This document shows, piece after piece, positions 33,827 to 42,757 of a stretch of 64,000 bases of DNA. This DNA comes from Lentzea terrae. Its GTDB lineage: Bacteria; Actinomycetota; Actinomycetes; Mycobacteriales; Pseudonocardiaceae. Location of the stretch: assembly GCF_003265345.1 (NCBI RefSeq), contig NZ_QFWW01000035.1, positions 164,147 through 228,146 on the forward strand. The letters run 5' to 3'. A model generated the notes under the pieces. It saw nothing but the letters and a program-made list of their open reading frames with translations. It was not told the DNA's origin and did not search any database. Both the position numbers and the translations under genes were made by a program. Each line of letters begins with the position of its first letter. Positions within the stretch are counted from its first letter, which is position 1.

Positions 33827-35602
33827 GTGCGAGGAGCGATCAACAACTTCGTGCGCGTGTGCATCGCGTTCGCCTTGGCGTTGCTGCCGGTGCTGGGCAG
33901 TCAGGGCATTGCGCAGGCGCACGCCGTCGTCGTCTCGACCAGTCCGGCCGGTTGGGCGGTGGTCGGCACGTCACCCGCCGAGGTGTCACTGACCTTCAGC
34001 GAGCCGGTGGAGATCGGGCTGGCGACCGTGCGGATCGTCGGACCGGCCGGTGACACGATCACCACCACCGCGCCCGCCCACGCCGAGGGCAGGCCCGAGG
34101 TTCTCGTGGTCTCCGTGCCGAGGGCCTTGTCCGACGGGACCTACACGGTGAACTGGCAGGTCACCTCCGCGGACACCCATCCGGTGCACGGCGCGTTCGT
34201 GTTCAGCGTGGGACAGCCGTCGACGTCGGCGGCGCTGCCGGCACCGGTCCAGACGCACACCGAGGCCGACCTGGCCGTGGTGTTGTCGTACGGAACGGCG
34301 CGATGGCTGTCCTTCGCCGGGCTGGCGCTGCTGGCCGGAGCGGCCTTCTTCGTCGTGTGGTGCCAGGCCAACGCCGCGGTCGGTCGCCGCGTCCGCGTGC
34401 TGCTGTCGAGCGGGTGGTGGAGTCTGCTGGCGGCCACGGTTCTGGTGCTGCTGCTGTACGGGCCGTACGCCACGGGCCGGTCGCTCACCGCCGCGTTCGA
34501 CCTGTCGCTGGCCGCGAACACGGCGAGCACGCGGCTGGGAATGGCGATGGTGGCGCGCCTGCTGCTGCTCGGGTTGGCGGGCGGCGCCCTCCTGTGGTTC
34601 CTGCGCCGCGCGGACGGCGGTGAGGCCACCGACCTTCAGCGTCGGCGCCGTGGCGCGGTGGTGCTGGCGGCGACCTGCGTGCTGGCCCTTACCTGGAGCG
34701 CCGCCTCGCACAGCGGAGCCGGTGATCTGGCTGGCCTGGCCCTGGTGGCCGATGCGGCGCACCTCGCGGCGATGGCCGTGTGGCTGGGCGGTCTCGTCGT
34801 GATCAGTGCCGTCGTGAGGTCTGCGGACGCGCTCGCGATGCGCGTTGCCGTGCCGCGATTTTCCCGAGTGGCCCTGGTGTCCGTGCTCGTGCTGGTCATC
34901 ACCGGCGTGTTCCAGTCCTGGCGGCTCGTGGGCACCCCGTCGGCACTGGTCGGCACGTCTTACGGGAGGGTGCTGCTGGGCAAGATCGCGGTGGCGGCCG
35001 TGCTCCTCGCTCTGGGCGCCGTGGCGCGGCGCTGGGTCCAGCGCCACTACGGCTTCCCCGTTGTCACGCCCTCGGACCGGCGCCGGGCGGCGCGCGGCCC
35101 CGGTGATCGTCAGGTGCGGCGCTTCGGAGCGGTCGTGGCCGCCGAGGCGGGCATCGCGGCCCTCGTGCTGGGGCTCACGGCGGTCCTGGTCGGCACCAGC
35201 TCGGCCGCGGCGGAGCAGGCTGCGCAGAACCGGCCCGCCGAGGTGATGCGGCCCGCGCCCGGTGAGCCCGTCATCGCGGACTTCGACGCCGGTGGTGCGG
35301 CCGGACGTGGCAAGGTCGCGGTGCTCGTCACGCCCGGCGCACCAGGGAGCAGTGAGGTGCACCTCGCGGTGTTGGACGAGCTCGGCCGCCCGAAGGAGGT
35401 CGCCGAGGTGCGCGCGACGATGAGCCATCCCGAGCGGGCACCGGGGCCGTTGACCGTGCCGCTGCGTTACAGCGGGTTGCCTGGACATTACATCTCGGAT
35501 GCGCTCTCCCTGCCCGTATCCGGGCGCTGGGACATGTCGTTGAAGGTTCGCACATCCGATGTCGACGAGGCCATCGTGCGCGTCTCCGTGGCCATTCCCT
35601 GA
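33827..35602 (+). CDS. CopC-CopD fusion, copper import/resistance membrane protein
   Basis: 591 residues from GTG 33827 (GAGAGGAAG ribosome-binding site). The signal peptide ends AQA, giving mature HAVVVSTSPAG. The CopC domain (about 30-125) has the copper-site segment SADTHPVHGAF. Eight hydrophobic segments (about 150-440) form the CopD domain, with conserved His in AASHSGAGDLA and DAAHLAAMAVWLGGL. An extracytoplasmic FixH-like beta domain (about 475-590) closes the protein. CopC/CopD bind periplasmic copper and move it inward. This gene ends the copper operon. Confidence 0.92.
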   Translation: MRGAINNFVRVCIAFALALLPVLGSQGIAQAHAVVVSTSPAGWAVVGTSPAEVSLTFSEPVEIGLATVRIVGPAGDTITTTAPAHAEGRPEVLVVSVPRALSDGTYTVNWQVTSADTHPVHGAFVFSVGQPSTSAALPAPVQTHTEADLAVVLSYGTARWLSFAGLALLAGAAFFVVWCQANAAVGRRVRVLLSSGWWSLLAATVLVLLLYGPYATGRSLTAAFDLSLAANTASTRLGMAMVARLLLLGLAGGALLWFLRRADGGEATDLQRRRRGAVVLAATCVLALTWSAASHSGAGDLAGLALVADAAHLAAMAVWLGGLVVISAVVRSADALAMRVAVPRFSRVALVSVLVLVITGVFQSWRLVGTPSALVGTSYGRVLLGKIAVAAVLLALGAVARRWVQRHYGFPVVTPSDRRRAARGPGDRQVRRFGAVVAAEAGIAALVLGLTAVLVGTSSAAAEQAAQNRPAEVMRPAPGEPVIADFDAGGAAGRGKVAVLVTPGAPGSSEVHLAVLDELGRPKEVAEVRATMSHPERAPGPLTVPLRYSGLPGHYISDALSLPVSGRWDMSLKVRTSDVDEAIVRVSVAIP

Positions 35603-35646
35603 ACCGCACGAGCGGTGATGGACCCGGACGAACGGATGGTGACGGC

Positions 35647-36504
35647 ATGTACCCCCTGGACGCACGCAAGGTCTCTCCCGACGTGCTGGAGGCCCTGCGC
35701 CGGCGCGCCATCGCCGCGGTCGAGTCGGGTGTCTCCCGCGCGCAGGTCGCGCGGATGCTCGGCGTGTCACGGCAGACGATCAGCGTCTGGCACCGCGAAT
35801 ACCGGACCAGGGGCGAAGAAGCGCTGCGGAGCAGACGACGGGGAAGACAGCGCGGTGAGCAACTCGCGCTGTCTTACGCACAGCAACTGTGGACGATCAG
35901 GACCGTGACGACGTGCGGACCGGACGAGGCCGGGCTCAGCTACTGGCTGTGGACGAACCAGGCTCTGGCGGAACTGGTCAACAACAGGTTCCGGATCGCC
36001 CTCTCCGCCACGACGGTGCGCAACTACCTCATCCGTTGGGGCGTGCTCTCCGATTCCGTCCTCTCCAACCGGCCTGGCGGCCTCCAGACCGATCCGGTGG
36101 TGATGGCAACCCGCCGCACCGCGCCGGTGGGCGCGGAAACGCTGTGGATGCACCGCGCGCCCTTCCCTGGGCTGACCGGTCCCCAACTGCACTCGGACGG
36201 CGCGTCGGCCTGCTCGGAGATCGACGGTCAAAGGAATGCCATGTTGTACGCCGTGTCCGCTCGGGGCACCGTGCTGTTCCTCTGCACCCACGGCCCTTTC
36301 GACGGCGTGCGGCTGACAGAGTTCTTCGGCAGATTGGTGCGCCAGCGCGGCCGCCGGCTCAACATCGTGCTGAGCTGGCGACCGACTCGTCGAGCCGACG
36401 CCCTCACCGCGTGGATCGCGCAGCGGACCGGTGAGGTGTCGGTGCGGTTCGCAGTCGACGAAGACGTGTCGTTTCCGGTCCCTCGGGACGGAGGTTCTGG
36501 CTGA
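35647..36504 (+). CDS. HTH protein derived from an IS630-type transposase
   Basis: 285 residues. The N-terminal HTH GVSRAQVARMLGVSRQTISVW (about 28-48) is followed by a second winged-helix region ending RNYLIRWGVL, exactly the IS630/Tc1 two-HTH arrangement. The remainder aligns in style with the DDE domain (LYAVSARGTVLFLCTHGPFD, LTEFFGRLVRQ). However, the catalytic Asp positions appear replaced (WMHRAPFPG; VLSWRPTRRADAL), and no terminal inverted repeats were found. It probably serves as a DNA-binding regulator now. It lies 44 bp downstream of copCD and may belong to its transcript. Confidence 0.65.
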   Translation: MYPLDARKVSPDVLEALRRRAIAAVESGVSRAQVARMLGVSRQTISVWHREYRTRGEEALRSRRRGRQRGEQLALSYAQQLWTIRTVTTCGPDEAGLSYWLWTNQALAELVNNRFRIALSATTVRNYLIRWGVLSDSVLSNRPGGLQTDPVVMATRRTAPVGAETLWMHRAPFPGLTGPQLHSDGASACSEIDGQRNAMLYAVSARGTVLFLCTHGPFDGVRLTEFFGRLVRQRGRRLNIVLSWRPTRRADALTAWIAQRTGEVSVRFAVDEDVSFPVPRDGGSG

Positions 36505-36543
36505 CGTGCCCGCTCACGCGGTCACCTCGGCCGTCGCAGCCGG

Positions 36544-37512
36544 TTATTGGCGAGGGTTCGGCGGCCTGATCCATGACGCGACCACGTTCACCGCGCCGCG
36601 CAAGGTGGTCAGGCCTTCACGGAACGCGGCCATGGAACGCCGCATCGGCACGCTCGTCAACTCCGCGCGTCGAGTGCTGCGCAACAGCTGCTCGGTGGCG
36701 GAGACGAGTTCGTGCAATGCCGAGGCATCGGGGACGATCGGCAACGGCGCCGCGCGCATCAAGCGATCGATCTCGAACACCCGGCGTTCATAGGTGCGGA
36801 CCTCATCCCGCAATCGCAACGCACCCGGCAGCAGCCTTTCCGCCCTCGTCCGGTCGTCCTCGGCGGCTGTCAGCACGTGCTGGAACTCCTGTAGCACCTG
36901 GGAGATCACATCCGCCACATGACTGGTGTCGAGCCCGAACCGCTCCACCTTCGCAACAGCATCGTCAGGCTCGTACGAGGACTCGGTGAGCAGGCTTCGT
37001 TCCGCCACCTCCACCCGATCGACCAGCTCGCCGGCCAACGCCAGCATCGTGCGCCGCCACGGAGCAGACGACGGGCCCTCGATCCACGCCTCGCGGAGGT
37101 GGCGGTGCTGACGCTCGACGACGATCTGCACGGCCAGATCGGGGTTCTCCTCGGTCAGGTAACCGTCCCCGAGCAGCACCACGGGCAGCAGCAGGCCGTG
37201 CACACCGTCCACGATCGACTGGTTGTGGAAGATGAACAGCTCTTCCCGGCAGTACGGCCGGTCGAAGTAGCGGCGGGTCAGGAGAGGCAGGAACACCGTG
37301 GCGTTGCGGACGGCCGCCCGGATCGTCGGCTGGGCCAGGTCGCCCCAGCCGATCGCCTCGCGGTCGATGAAGATCTCCAGCTCGCGGCCGCGGTCGGCGT
37401 AGGCGTACTGGCGCAGCGACTCGGTGAACGGGCCGACGAAGTCCATCACGACGTCGTCCTTGCGGGCATAGCTCAGGAAGCAGCGGATCGGCGGGGCGTC
37501 GAGCGACGTCAT
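36544..37512 (-). CDS. TIR-domain protein
   Basis: 322 residues. The N-terminal TIR domain (about 1-140) starts IRCFLSYARKDD and continues with ELEIFIDREAIGWGD, TVFLPLLTRRYFDRPYCREELFIF and LLLPVVLLGDGY. The Glu of YCREEL is at the position of the NADase catalytic glutamate. A helical C-terminal region of about 170 residues contains DRTRAERLLPGALRLRDEVR. It may be an NAD-cleaving effector or a signalling TIR. The ATG at 37512 overlaps the stop of the 2TM partner (ATGA), so the two are coupled. Confidence 0.85.
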   Translation of the reverse strand: MTSLDAPPIRCFLSYARKDDVVMDFVGPFTESLRQYAYADRGRELEIFIDREAIGWGDLAQPTIRAAVRNATVFLPLLTRRYFDRPYCREELFIFHNQSIVDGVHGLLLPVVLLGDGYLTEENPDLAVQIVVERQHRHLREAWIEGPSSAPWRRTMLALAGELVDRVEVAERSLLTESSYEPDDAVAKVERFGLDTSHVADVISQVLQEFQHVLTAAEDDRTRAERLLPGALRLRDEVRTYERRVFEIDRLMRAAPLPIVPDASALHELVSATEQLLRSTRRAELTSVPMRRSMAAFREGLTTLRGAVNVVASWIRPPNPRQ

Positions 37513-38099
37513 CGGCCCACCCGCGACAGCAGCGGGGACACCTGGTCGGCCAGCAGGCTCCAGCGTTGCTTGCGTTGGCGGACCACGAAGACGTAGAGGA
37601 GGGCGGCACCGCCCACCGAGCCGGCGGCCACCATGGTGATCGACGCGAGCCCACCACCGAACAGGACCAGCAGGACACAGAGGACGATCAACAGCACCAG
37701 CACGGCCATGCCTCGTGGCTCCCACGTCCACTCGCGGCTCGACGCCACCTCCCGCTGCAGGTCGACGGCGAAGGTGCGCAACTCGTCCGGCGGGTCCAGC
37801 TCCAGCATCCGGGTGGCGATGCGCTCGCAGCCGTCCACCTGGGCCCGTTCGACCATCACCAGCTTGCCGTCGTGGGTCACGCTGCGCAGTGATACCGAAC
37901 GAAGTGCCAGTGCCACTGCCAGGTGCTCCTTGGCGTCGGACAGTTCTTCCAGGGATGCGATGTGTTCGTCGGTCACGCCCTCCGCCGAAATGATCGCTAA
38001 CAGTTCGTGCGCACGCGAACACGGGTCGTCAGTGCTGAGCAAGCGCGCGATTTGCCCGTCGACCACTTCATGACACTCATTCGGCGCATTGACATTCAC
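37509..38099 (-). CDS. 2TM partner protein of the TIR gene
   Basis: 196 residues, unrecognised. The N-terminal 120 residues are helical and soluble (HELLAIISAEGVTDEHIASL). Two adjacent transmembrane helices lie at about 130-172 (MAVLVLLIVLCVLLVLFGG; ITMVAAGSVGGAALLYVFVV), followed by a short basic tail. Coupled translation with a TIR protein suggests membrane recruitment or sensing for it (inference). Divergent from the operon starting at 38168 across 68 bp. Confidence 0.7.
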   Translation of the reverse strand: MNVNAPNECHEVVDGQIARLLSTDDPCSRAHELLAIISAEGVTDEHIASLEELSDAKEHLAVALALRSVSLRSVTHDGKLVMVERAQVDGCERIATRMLELDPPDELRTFAVDLQREVASSREWTWEPRGMAVLVLLIVLCVLLVLFGGGLASITMVAAGSVGGAALLYVFVVRQRKQRWSLLADQVSPLLSRVGR

Positions 38100-38167
38100 T
38101 CGATCACCCGACTTCTGCCAGGAAGCGTTCCGGAGTGGTTATTCTGCCAGAACGCGGAGGATGCCCA

Positions 38168-38818
38168 ATGGAAAAACTCAGCTCGCGTTCGCTCGCACTG
38201 GCGTCTGCGTCAGGATACCTCGTTGTTTCGATACTGATCGGTACCGCGCTGGTGACGACGCGAAAAGACGAGCCGCAAGCGCAAAACACGCCCTACGACT
38301 ACAGCACCGACTACCGCACCACGACGGCATGGCCCACAGTCACCAGCCGAAGCACCAGGACCACCACCACAACGACCGAGGCCGTCGACTACCAGCTCAT
38401 CTCCGGCCCATCTGGGCTGGTCACAGCCATACCGGACGGCTGGACCGTCAACCAGGGCGACGTGGCGACGGTGCAGATCGCCCGCAGCGGCGCCTGGCCG
38501 GGCTTCGAGCTGCGGTTCGGCGGCGCGCCGCCGGAAAAACCACAGCTGTCCCTGCTCCAGCGCATCAGCACTGCTCACGAGGCCAAGCTCGGCAAGAACT
38601 CGTATTCGATGGAAAGCCTGCGCGATACGACGCTGCACGGCTACCCCGGCGTGAAGTGGAGCTACACCACCGCACCGAACGGAGTGCCTCAGTTCTGCAC
38701 CGGAGCCTGGTGGGAGGCCAACGGCATCGAATATGTCCTGTTCGTTGTCTCACCCCCTTCCGGCCGAGCGCAGGCGGAGAAGATGCTCAATTTGATGACA
38801 ACTCACGCGAAACCATGA
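38168..38818 (+). CDS. Membrane-anchored hypothetical protein (LpqN/LpqT-like fold possible)
   Basis: 216 residues: one N-terminal transmembrane segment (about 7-27), a Thr-rich linker (RSTRTTTTTTEAV), then a globular domain with SGLVTAIPDGW, SMESLRDTTLHGYPGVKW and a C-terminal helix. The domain pattern resembles surface lipoprotein-like proteins of actinobacteria but has no lipobox. The start at 38168 follows GGAGG by seven bases. It is six bases from the next gene, so the two are one operon. Confidence 0.7.
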   Translation: MEKLSSRSLALASASGYLVVSILIGTALVTTRKDEPQAQNTPYDYSTDYRTTTAWPTVTSRSTRTTTTTTEAVDYQLISGPSGLVTAIPDGWTVNQGDVATVQIARSGAWPGFELRFGGAPPEKPQLSLLQRISTAHEAKLGKNSYSMESLRDTTLHGYPGVKWSYTTAPNGVPQFCTGAWWEANGIEYVLFVVSPPSGRAQAEKMLNLMTTHAKP

Positions 38819-38830
38819 CAGAAAGTGGAC

Positions 38831-40558
38831 ATGACAATGTCATCTCCCGCGAGGGCTCCGGGAGTCCATTCTCCGAAGTTGCGCGACGACACGACGCGCT
38901 TCCTCTGCGGAGCCGCGCACCGCGACGAGCAGTTCGCGGACGCGGCCATTCGCGAGTACCTGGTGGAGAAGACGCGGTCGATTCCACAGTCACCCGGCGT
39001 CAACACGGGCGCGGTGCTGCGCGAGGCGGTGGCCGGGCGGATGCGGCGCAAAGTTCGCGACGCCGTACTGCTGCTGCTCACGCTCGTGCTGCTGCTCACC
39101 GCGCACGTGGTCGCTCTCGGGCCGTGGCTGCTGATCGCCGTGCCACTGGCCGCCGCGGGCGCCGGGCTCCGCATCCGGCCCATAGTGCGGAAGCTCGCCA
39201 CGCCTACCGGACGCGGGCCGCTCATCGTCGGCGCGATCGGCGGCTCGATCGCACTGGCCGTCGTGGCGTTCAAGGCGTCGTCGGAATTCGAAGGCAGCAA
39301 CTGGAACAGCTCGTACCCTTCGTACGAGGCGTCGAGCGGCGACGCCGAGATCGTGGTCGCGATCGTTGCGGTCGTACTGATCTTCGGCGTGCTGTTGGCC
39401 GACCGGATCGCCGTGTGGCTGCTGCTCACGAAGAGCTTCCGGCGCAACAGGTTCCGCACCAGCCCCGGTGAGGAGCTGTGGCAGAACGAGTGGAAGGTCC
39501 GGCAGCTCGGGCACCAGGTCTACGCCGACGCGCTGGCGCTTTACCCGGTCGAGGAGGACACACAGCCGCCGGACGGCCCGGACAAGGCACAGGTGACGGT
39601 GTACCGGGACTATCGGCCGTTCGTGGGTGCGGGGAGGATGTTCGAACCGTGGTCGATGGCGCTCCCGCTCAAACCCGCTCACGACGATGAGGGCGAACCG
39701 GCGACAATGCTCGGCTTCACGCTGCCCGAGCTCTACGAGCACGTCACGAACGACCTGCTCAAGACCGGCCGATCAACGTCGCTGTCACCCGGTCACCGGC
39801 TGCGCGACCTCACCACGTCCGACCGCGTCGTGGTCTCCGCCGTGGAACTGATCGACCATCTCGGCGACGCGGAGACCGCCAACGTGTTGCCGGACACGGA
39901 GAAGGCACCGGTACGCACCGCTGACAAGTCCGTTGTGGACGATCTGGTGACCAGTCCGCGCGAGTGGATGCGCTACTTCCGCGCCTTTCAGGTGGAGACC
40001 TGGGACCGCGATGTCGTGATCTCCGCGCATCTCACGTTCGGGCTCGACGACGAGCTGCTCTACGTCGAGTGGACGCCCAGCGTGCTGTATCCCATCGAGG
40101 CGAAGCACCGGGAGATCGACAACCTGTCGCCGTACTCGTTGCGCCCGCTCGGTGAGGCGGTGGTGGACCTGCTGAAGTTCCCGGCGAGCTTGCCGAGGCG
40201 GTTCGCCTCCGCCGTCATGTGGATGGCGCCGATGGACCAGCCGGCGGGAACGTTCCTGCCGGACAAGTACGGCGCGATGATCAGCCTGCGTGAGCTCGTC
40301 GCGGAAGACAACGTCGACAACTACTTCCAGCTCACCGACGTAGAGCGCTACATCAAGGTGCTGGAGTCACGGCTGCTCCGCACGATCGGCGAGTTCCTGG
40401 AGAGCAAGAGCATCTCGGTCACCGAGTTCATGGAACAGGCCTCGCAGGTGACGACCAACAACGTGCACATCACCGGCCCGGTCATCTCGAGCAACATCGC
40501 CACGGTCGGCAAGGCGAGGGCCGGCAACGTCAAGGTCGTCAAGGGCAGGAAGTCATGA
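38831..40558 (+). CDS. Large hypothetical membrane protein with C-terminal GPVI-SNI motif
   Basis: 575 residues. The N-terminal soluble region (about 1-65) is followed by two to three membrane helices between about 70 and 200, then a large cytoplasmic domain (about 215-510) with YRDYRPFVGAGRMFEPW and WMRYFRAFQVETWDRDVVIS. A short C-terminal tail reads NVHITGPVISSNIATVGKAR. A related tail begins the next protein. Start choice is uncertain among GTG 38825 and ATGs 38831 and 38837. No family is recognised. The YRDYRPFVGAG pattern occurs in large actinobacterial proteins of unknown role. Confidence 0.7.
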   Translation: MTMSSPARAPGVHSPKLRDDTTRFLCGAAHRDEQFADAAIREYLVEKTRSIPQSPGVNTGAVLREAVAGRMRRKVRDAVLLLLTLVLLLTAHVVALGPWLLIAVPLAAAGAGLRIRPIVRKLATPTGRGPLIVGAIGGSIALAVVAFKASSEFEGSNWNSSYPSYEASSGDAEIVVAIVAVVLIFGVLLADRIAVWLLLTKSFRRNRFRTSPGEELWQNEWKVRQLGHQVYADALALYPVEEDTQPPDGPDKAQVTVYRDYRPFVGAGRMFEPWSMALPLKPAHDDEGEPATMLGFTLPELYEHVTNDLLKTGRSTSLSPGHRLRDLTTSDRVVVSAVELIDHLGDAETANVLPDTEKAPVRTADKSVVDDLVTSPREWMRYFRAFQVETWDRDVVISAHLTFGLDDELLYVEWTPSVLYPIEAKHREIDNLSPYSLRPLGEAVVDLLKFPASLPRRFASAVMWMAPMDQPAGTFLPDKYGAMISLRELVAEDNVDNYFQLTDVERYIKVLESRLLRTIGEFLESKSISVTEFMEQASQVTTNNVHITGPVISSNIATVGKARAGNVKVVKGRKS

Positions 40559-40878
40559 AGGACAAGAACTTCGAGATCAAGGGACCGGTGATCGGCAGCA
40601 ACATCGGCACCAGCGGCAAAGCCAGGGCCGGTGACGTCCACATCGGACACGTCCGGGACGTGGCCGCCGTGCTGCGGCTGCTCGACGAGCTGCGCGAGGA
40701 GCTGAACGACGCGCAGACGCCGGCGTCGACCATCGAGGCGATCGACGACCTGCAGGCCGAGGCACGCAGACCCCAGCCCAGCAGGGATGTCACGAACCAT
40801 CTGCTGGGGAAGCTCACCGACCGCGGTCTCGGCGAGCAGATGAAGGACCTGGCGGCCGCGTTCGACGCCCTCTTCTAG
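40555..40878 (+). CDS. Small GPVI-SNI motif protein
   Basis: 107 residues. It begins with FEIKGPVIGSNIGTSGKARAG, which repeats the tail of the preceding protein (GPVI.SNI.T.GKARAG.V). A helical part follows (AAVLRLLDELREELNDAQTP). The ATG overlaps the preceding stop by four bases. Glycine-rich tails of this kind occur on proteins of nucleotide-signalling and TIR/NACHT conflict systems; that comparison is by resemblance only. The function is unknown. Confidence 0.7.
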   Translation: MKDKNFEIKGPVIGSNIGTSGKARAGDVHIGHVRDVAAVLRLLDELREELNDAQTPASTIEAIDDLQAEARRPQPSRDVTNHLLGKLTDRGLGEQMKDLAAAFDALF

Positions 40879-40910
40879 GGCGCCGGTCAGGTGGTCCAAC
40901 CGCGTGCACC

Positions 40911-40942
40911 AAAAACCCCCAGGTCAACGACCTGGGGGTCTT
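40911..40942. terminator. Bidirectional rho-independent terminator
   Basis: AAAAACCCCCAGGTC-AAC-GACCTGGGGGTCTT: a 10-bp perfect stem with a three-base loop, A-run on one side and T-rich on the other, between the convergent GPVI protein and MFS genes. Confidence 0.9.
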
Positions 40943-40956
40943 CTGTCATTTGAGCC

Positions 40957-42438
40957 TCAGTGCGCGTTGACGACGGCAGCGTCGGCGGCGTCGCTGTCGG
41001 CTGCGTCGGGGTTGGCGCTGGCTGCCCGGTTCGGCAGCAGGGCCGCGACGACGATCGTGGCCGCGGCGAGCACGGTCGCGACCACGAAGGCCAGCTTCAT
41101 GCCACTCAGCTGTGCCGCTGCCGCGCCTGCGCCGTCGGCCACCAGTTGGCCCGTGCGGGCGGACATCACGGTGACGACCAGGGCGGTGCCCAGGGCTGCG
41201 GCGACCTGTTGCAGCGTGCCGAGGATCGAGCTGCCGTGCGGGTACATGTTCGGCGGGAGCGCGCCCATGCCCAGCGTGAAGATCGGGGTGAAGGTCGCTG
41301 CCAGGCTCACCATCAGCAGGGCGTGCAGGCCGAGGACCTGCCAGTACGGCATCGACGCCGAGACCTGGGTGAAGCCTGCCAGGGAGAGGACCATGCCGAT
41401 CGAGCCCGGCACGATCAGCGGGCGGCTGCCCAGGCGGTCGTAGAGCTTGCCCACCGTTGGGCCGAGGAGACCCATGGCCAGGCCGCCCGGCATCAGGAGC
41501 AGGCCGGTCTGCAACGGGGTCAGGCCGCGCAGGTTCTGCAGGTAGAGGGGCAGCAGGATCATCGAGCCCATCATCGCCAGGAAGGCGATGCACATCAGGG
41601 CCAGCGCCAGGGCGAAGGTGCGGTGGCCGAGGGTGCGCAGGTCCATCAGGGGTGCGCCGGTGCGCTGCAGCTTGAGCTGGCGGAGCACGAAGATGGCGAT
41701 GGTGGCGGCGCCGGCCAGGACGATGCCGATGGTCGGGCCGAGGTGGGCGTCGCCTTCGCCGAAGAGGCTCAGGCCGTAGACCAGGCCGCCGAAGCCCACG
41801 GTGGCCAGTGCCGCGCTGAGCCAGTCGATGGAGCCGACCTGGGGTTCGCCGATGTTCTTCAGCTGGCGCAGGCCGAAGTAGGTCACGGCACCCGCGATGG
41901 GCAGGACCGTCACGAACAGCAGGCGCCAGGAACCGAGCTGCAGGATCAGGCCGGAGAAGGCCGGGCCGAGGGCGGGGGCCACCGAGATCGCCAGTGTGAC
42001 GTTGCCCATCACCCGGCCTCGGTCCTGCTCCGGCACGACGGTCATCAGGGTGGTCATCAGCAGCGGCATCATCACGGCCGTGCCCGCGGCCTGGACGATG
42101 CGGCCCAACAGCAGGACGGTGAACGTCGGCGCCGCGGCGGACAGGGCGGTGCCCGCGAGGAACACGCCCATCGCGATCGCGTAGCCCTGGCGGGTCGTGA
42201 CGCGCTGCAGGAACCAGCCGGTCACCGGGATGACGGCGGCCATGGTGAGCATGAACGCCGTGGAGACCCACTGCGCTGCCTGCTCGGTGACGTGCATCGA
42301 CTCCATCAGGCGCGGAATCGCGTTGATCATCAGGGTTTCGTTCAGGATCACCACGAACGTGGCCAGCACGAGCAGGCGCACCACCAGCGGTGTTCGGGCC
42401 GCCTTGGCGGTGGGTCGGTCTTGGATCGCAGCAGGCAT
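40957..42438 (-). CDS. DHA2-family MFS drug exporter (EmrB/QacA type)
   Basis: 493 residues with 14 predicted membrane helices. The motif-A region is GWFLQRVTTRQGYAIAMG and motif C is in NVTLAISVAPALGPAFSGLIL, as expected for proton-driven 14-TM multidrug efflux. The C-terminus is Ala/Asp-rich. It lies alone, with a perfect inverted repeat upstream of its start (42527-42541) that could bind a TetR-type repressor encoded elsewhere. Confidence 0.93.
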   Translation of the reverse strand: MPAAIQDRPTAKAARTPLVVRLLVLATFVVILNETLMINAIPRLMESMHVTEQAAQWVSTAFMLTMAAVIPVTGWFLQRVTTRQGYAIAMGVFLAGTALSAAAPTFTVLLLGRIVQAAGTAVMMPLLMTTLMTVVPEQDRGRVMGNVTLAISVAPALGPAFSGLILQLGSWRLLFVTVLPIAGAVTYFGLRQLKNIGEPQVGSIDWLSAALATVGFGGLVYGLSLFGEGDAHLGPTIGIVLAGAATIAIFVLRQLKLQRTGAPLMDLRTLGHRTFALALALMCIAFLAMMGSMILLPLYLQNLRGLTPLQTGLLLMPGGLAMGLLGPTVGKLYDRLGSRPLIVPGSIGMVLSLAGFTQVSASMPYWQVLGLHALLMVSLAATFTPIFTLGMGALPPNMYPHGSSILGTLQQVAAALGTALVVTVMSARTGQLVADGAGAAAAQLSGMKLAFVVATVLAAATIVVAALLPNRAASANPDAADSDAADAAVVNAH

Positions 42439-42526
42439 GTCAGGCCCTCACTCGGTTGCTGGCACGGTCGTGTCGCGGCCAAGGCCGCCGGCGTCGACGC
42501 TCTTCGTGACACCGGTAGAGACCTGC

Positions 42527-42541
42527 AGTTCTGACAGAACT
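42527..42541. promoter_or_regulatory. Inverted repeat, candidate repressor operator
   Basis: AGTTCT-GAC-AGAACT, a perfect 6-bp dyad, 89 bp before the MFS start. The 318-bp stretch 42439-42757 contains this site and the divergent promoters but no gene. Confidence 0.5.
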
Positions 42542-42757
42542 CATCGGTCTTCCCGAGTGTTCCTCATCGCTGCGCCCCTCTCACCCGAATTTCGCCGTTG
42601 GCGGACCGGGTCCTTGTCCGTCTACCAACCCGTCGAACGGCGCGGACGCGGATCGACACGGCCTGGAAAAATTCTTCCGGATCGGACCGTGGTCTGAGGC
42701 GGAAGTTCGGAGTTCGGTCCGATTTCGCGGGCCGGACGCGCTGGCACCGTTCGGGCC

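Noticed and set aside
37513..38022. N-terminal extension of the TIR protein
   Set aside because: This is the other-frame shadow of the 2TM gene; the TIR domain begins directly after the overlapping ATG at 37512.
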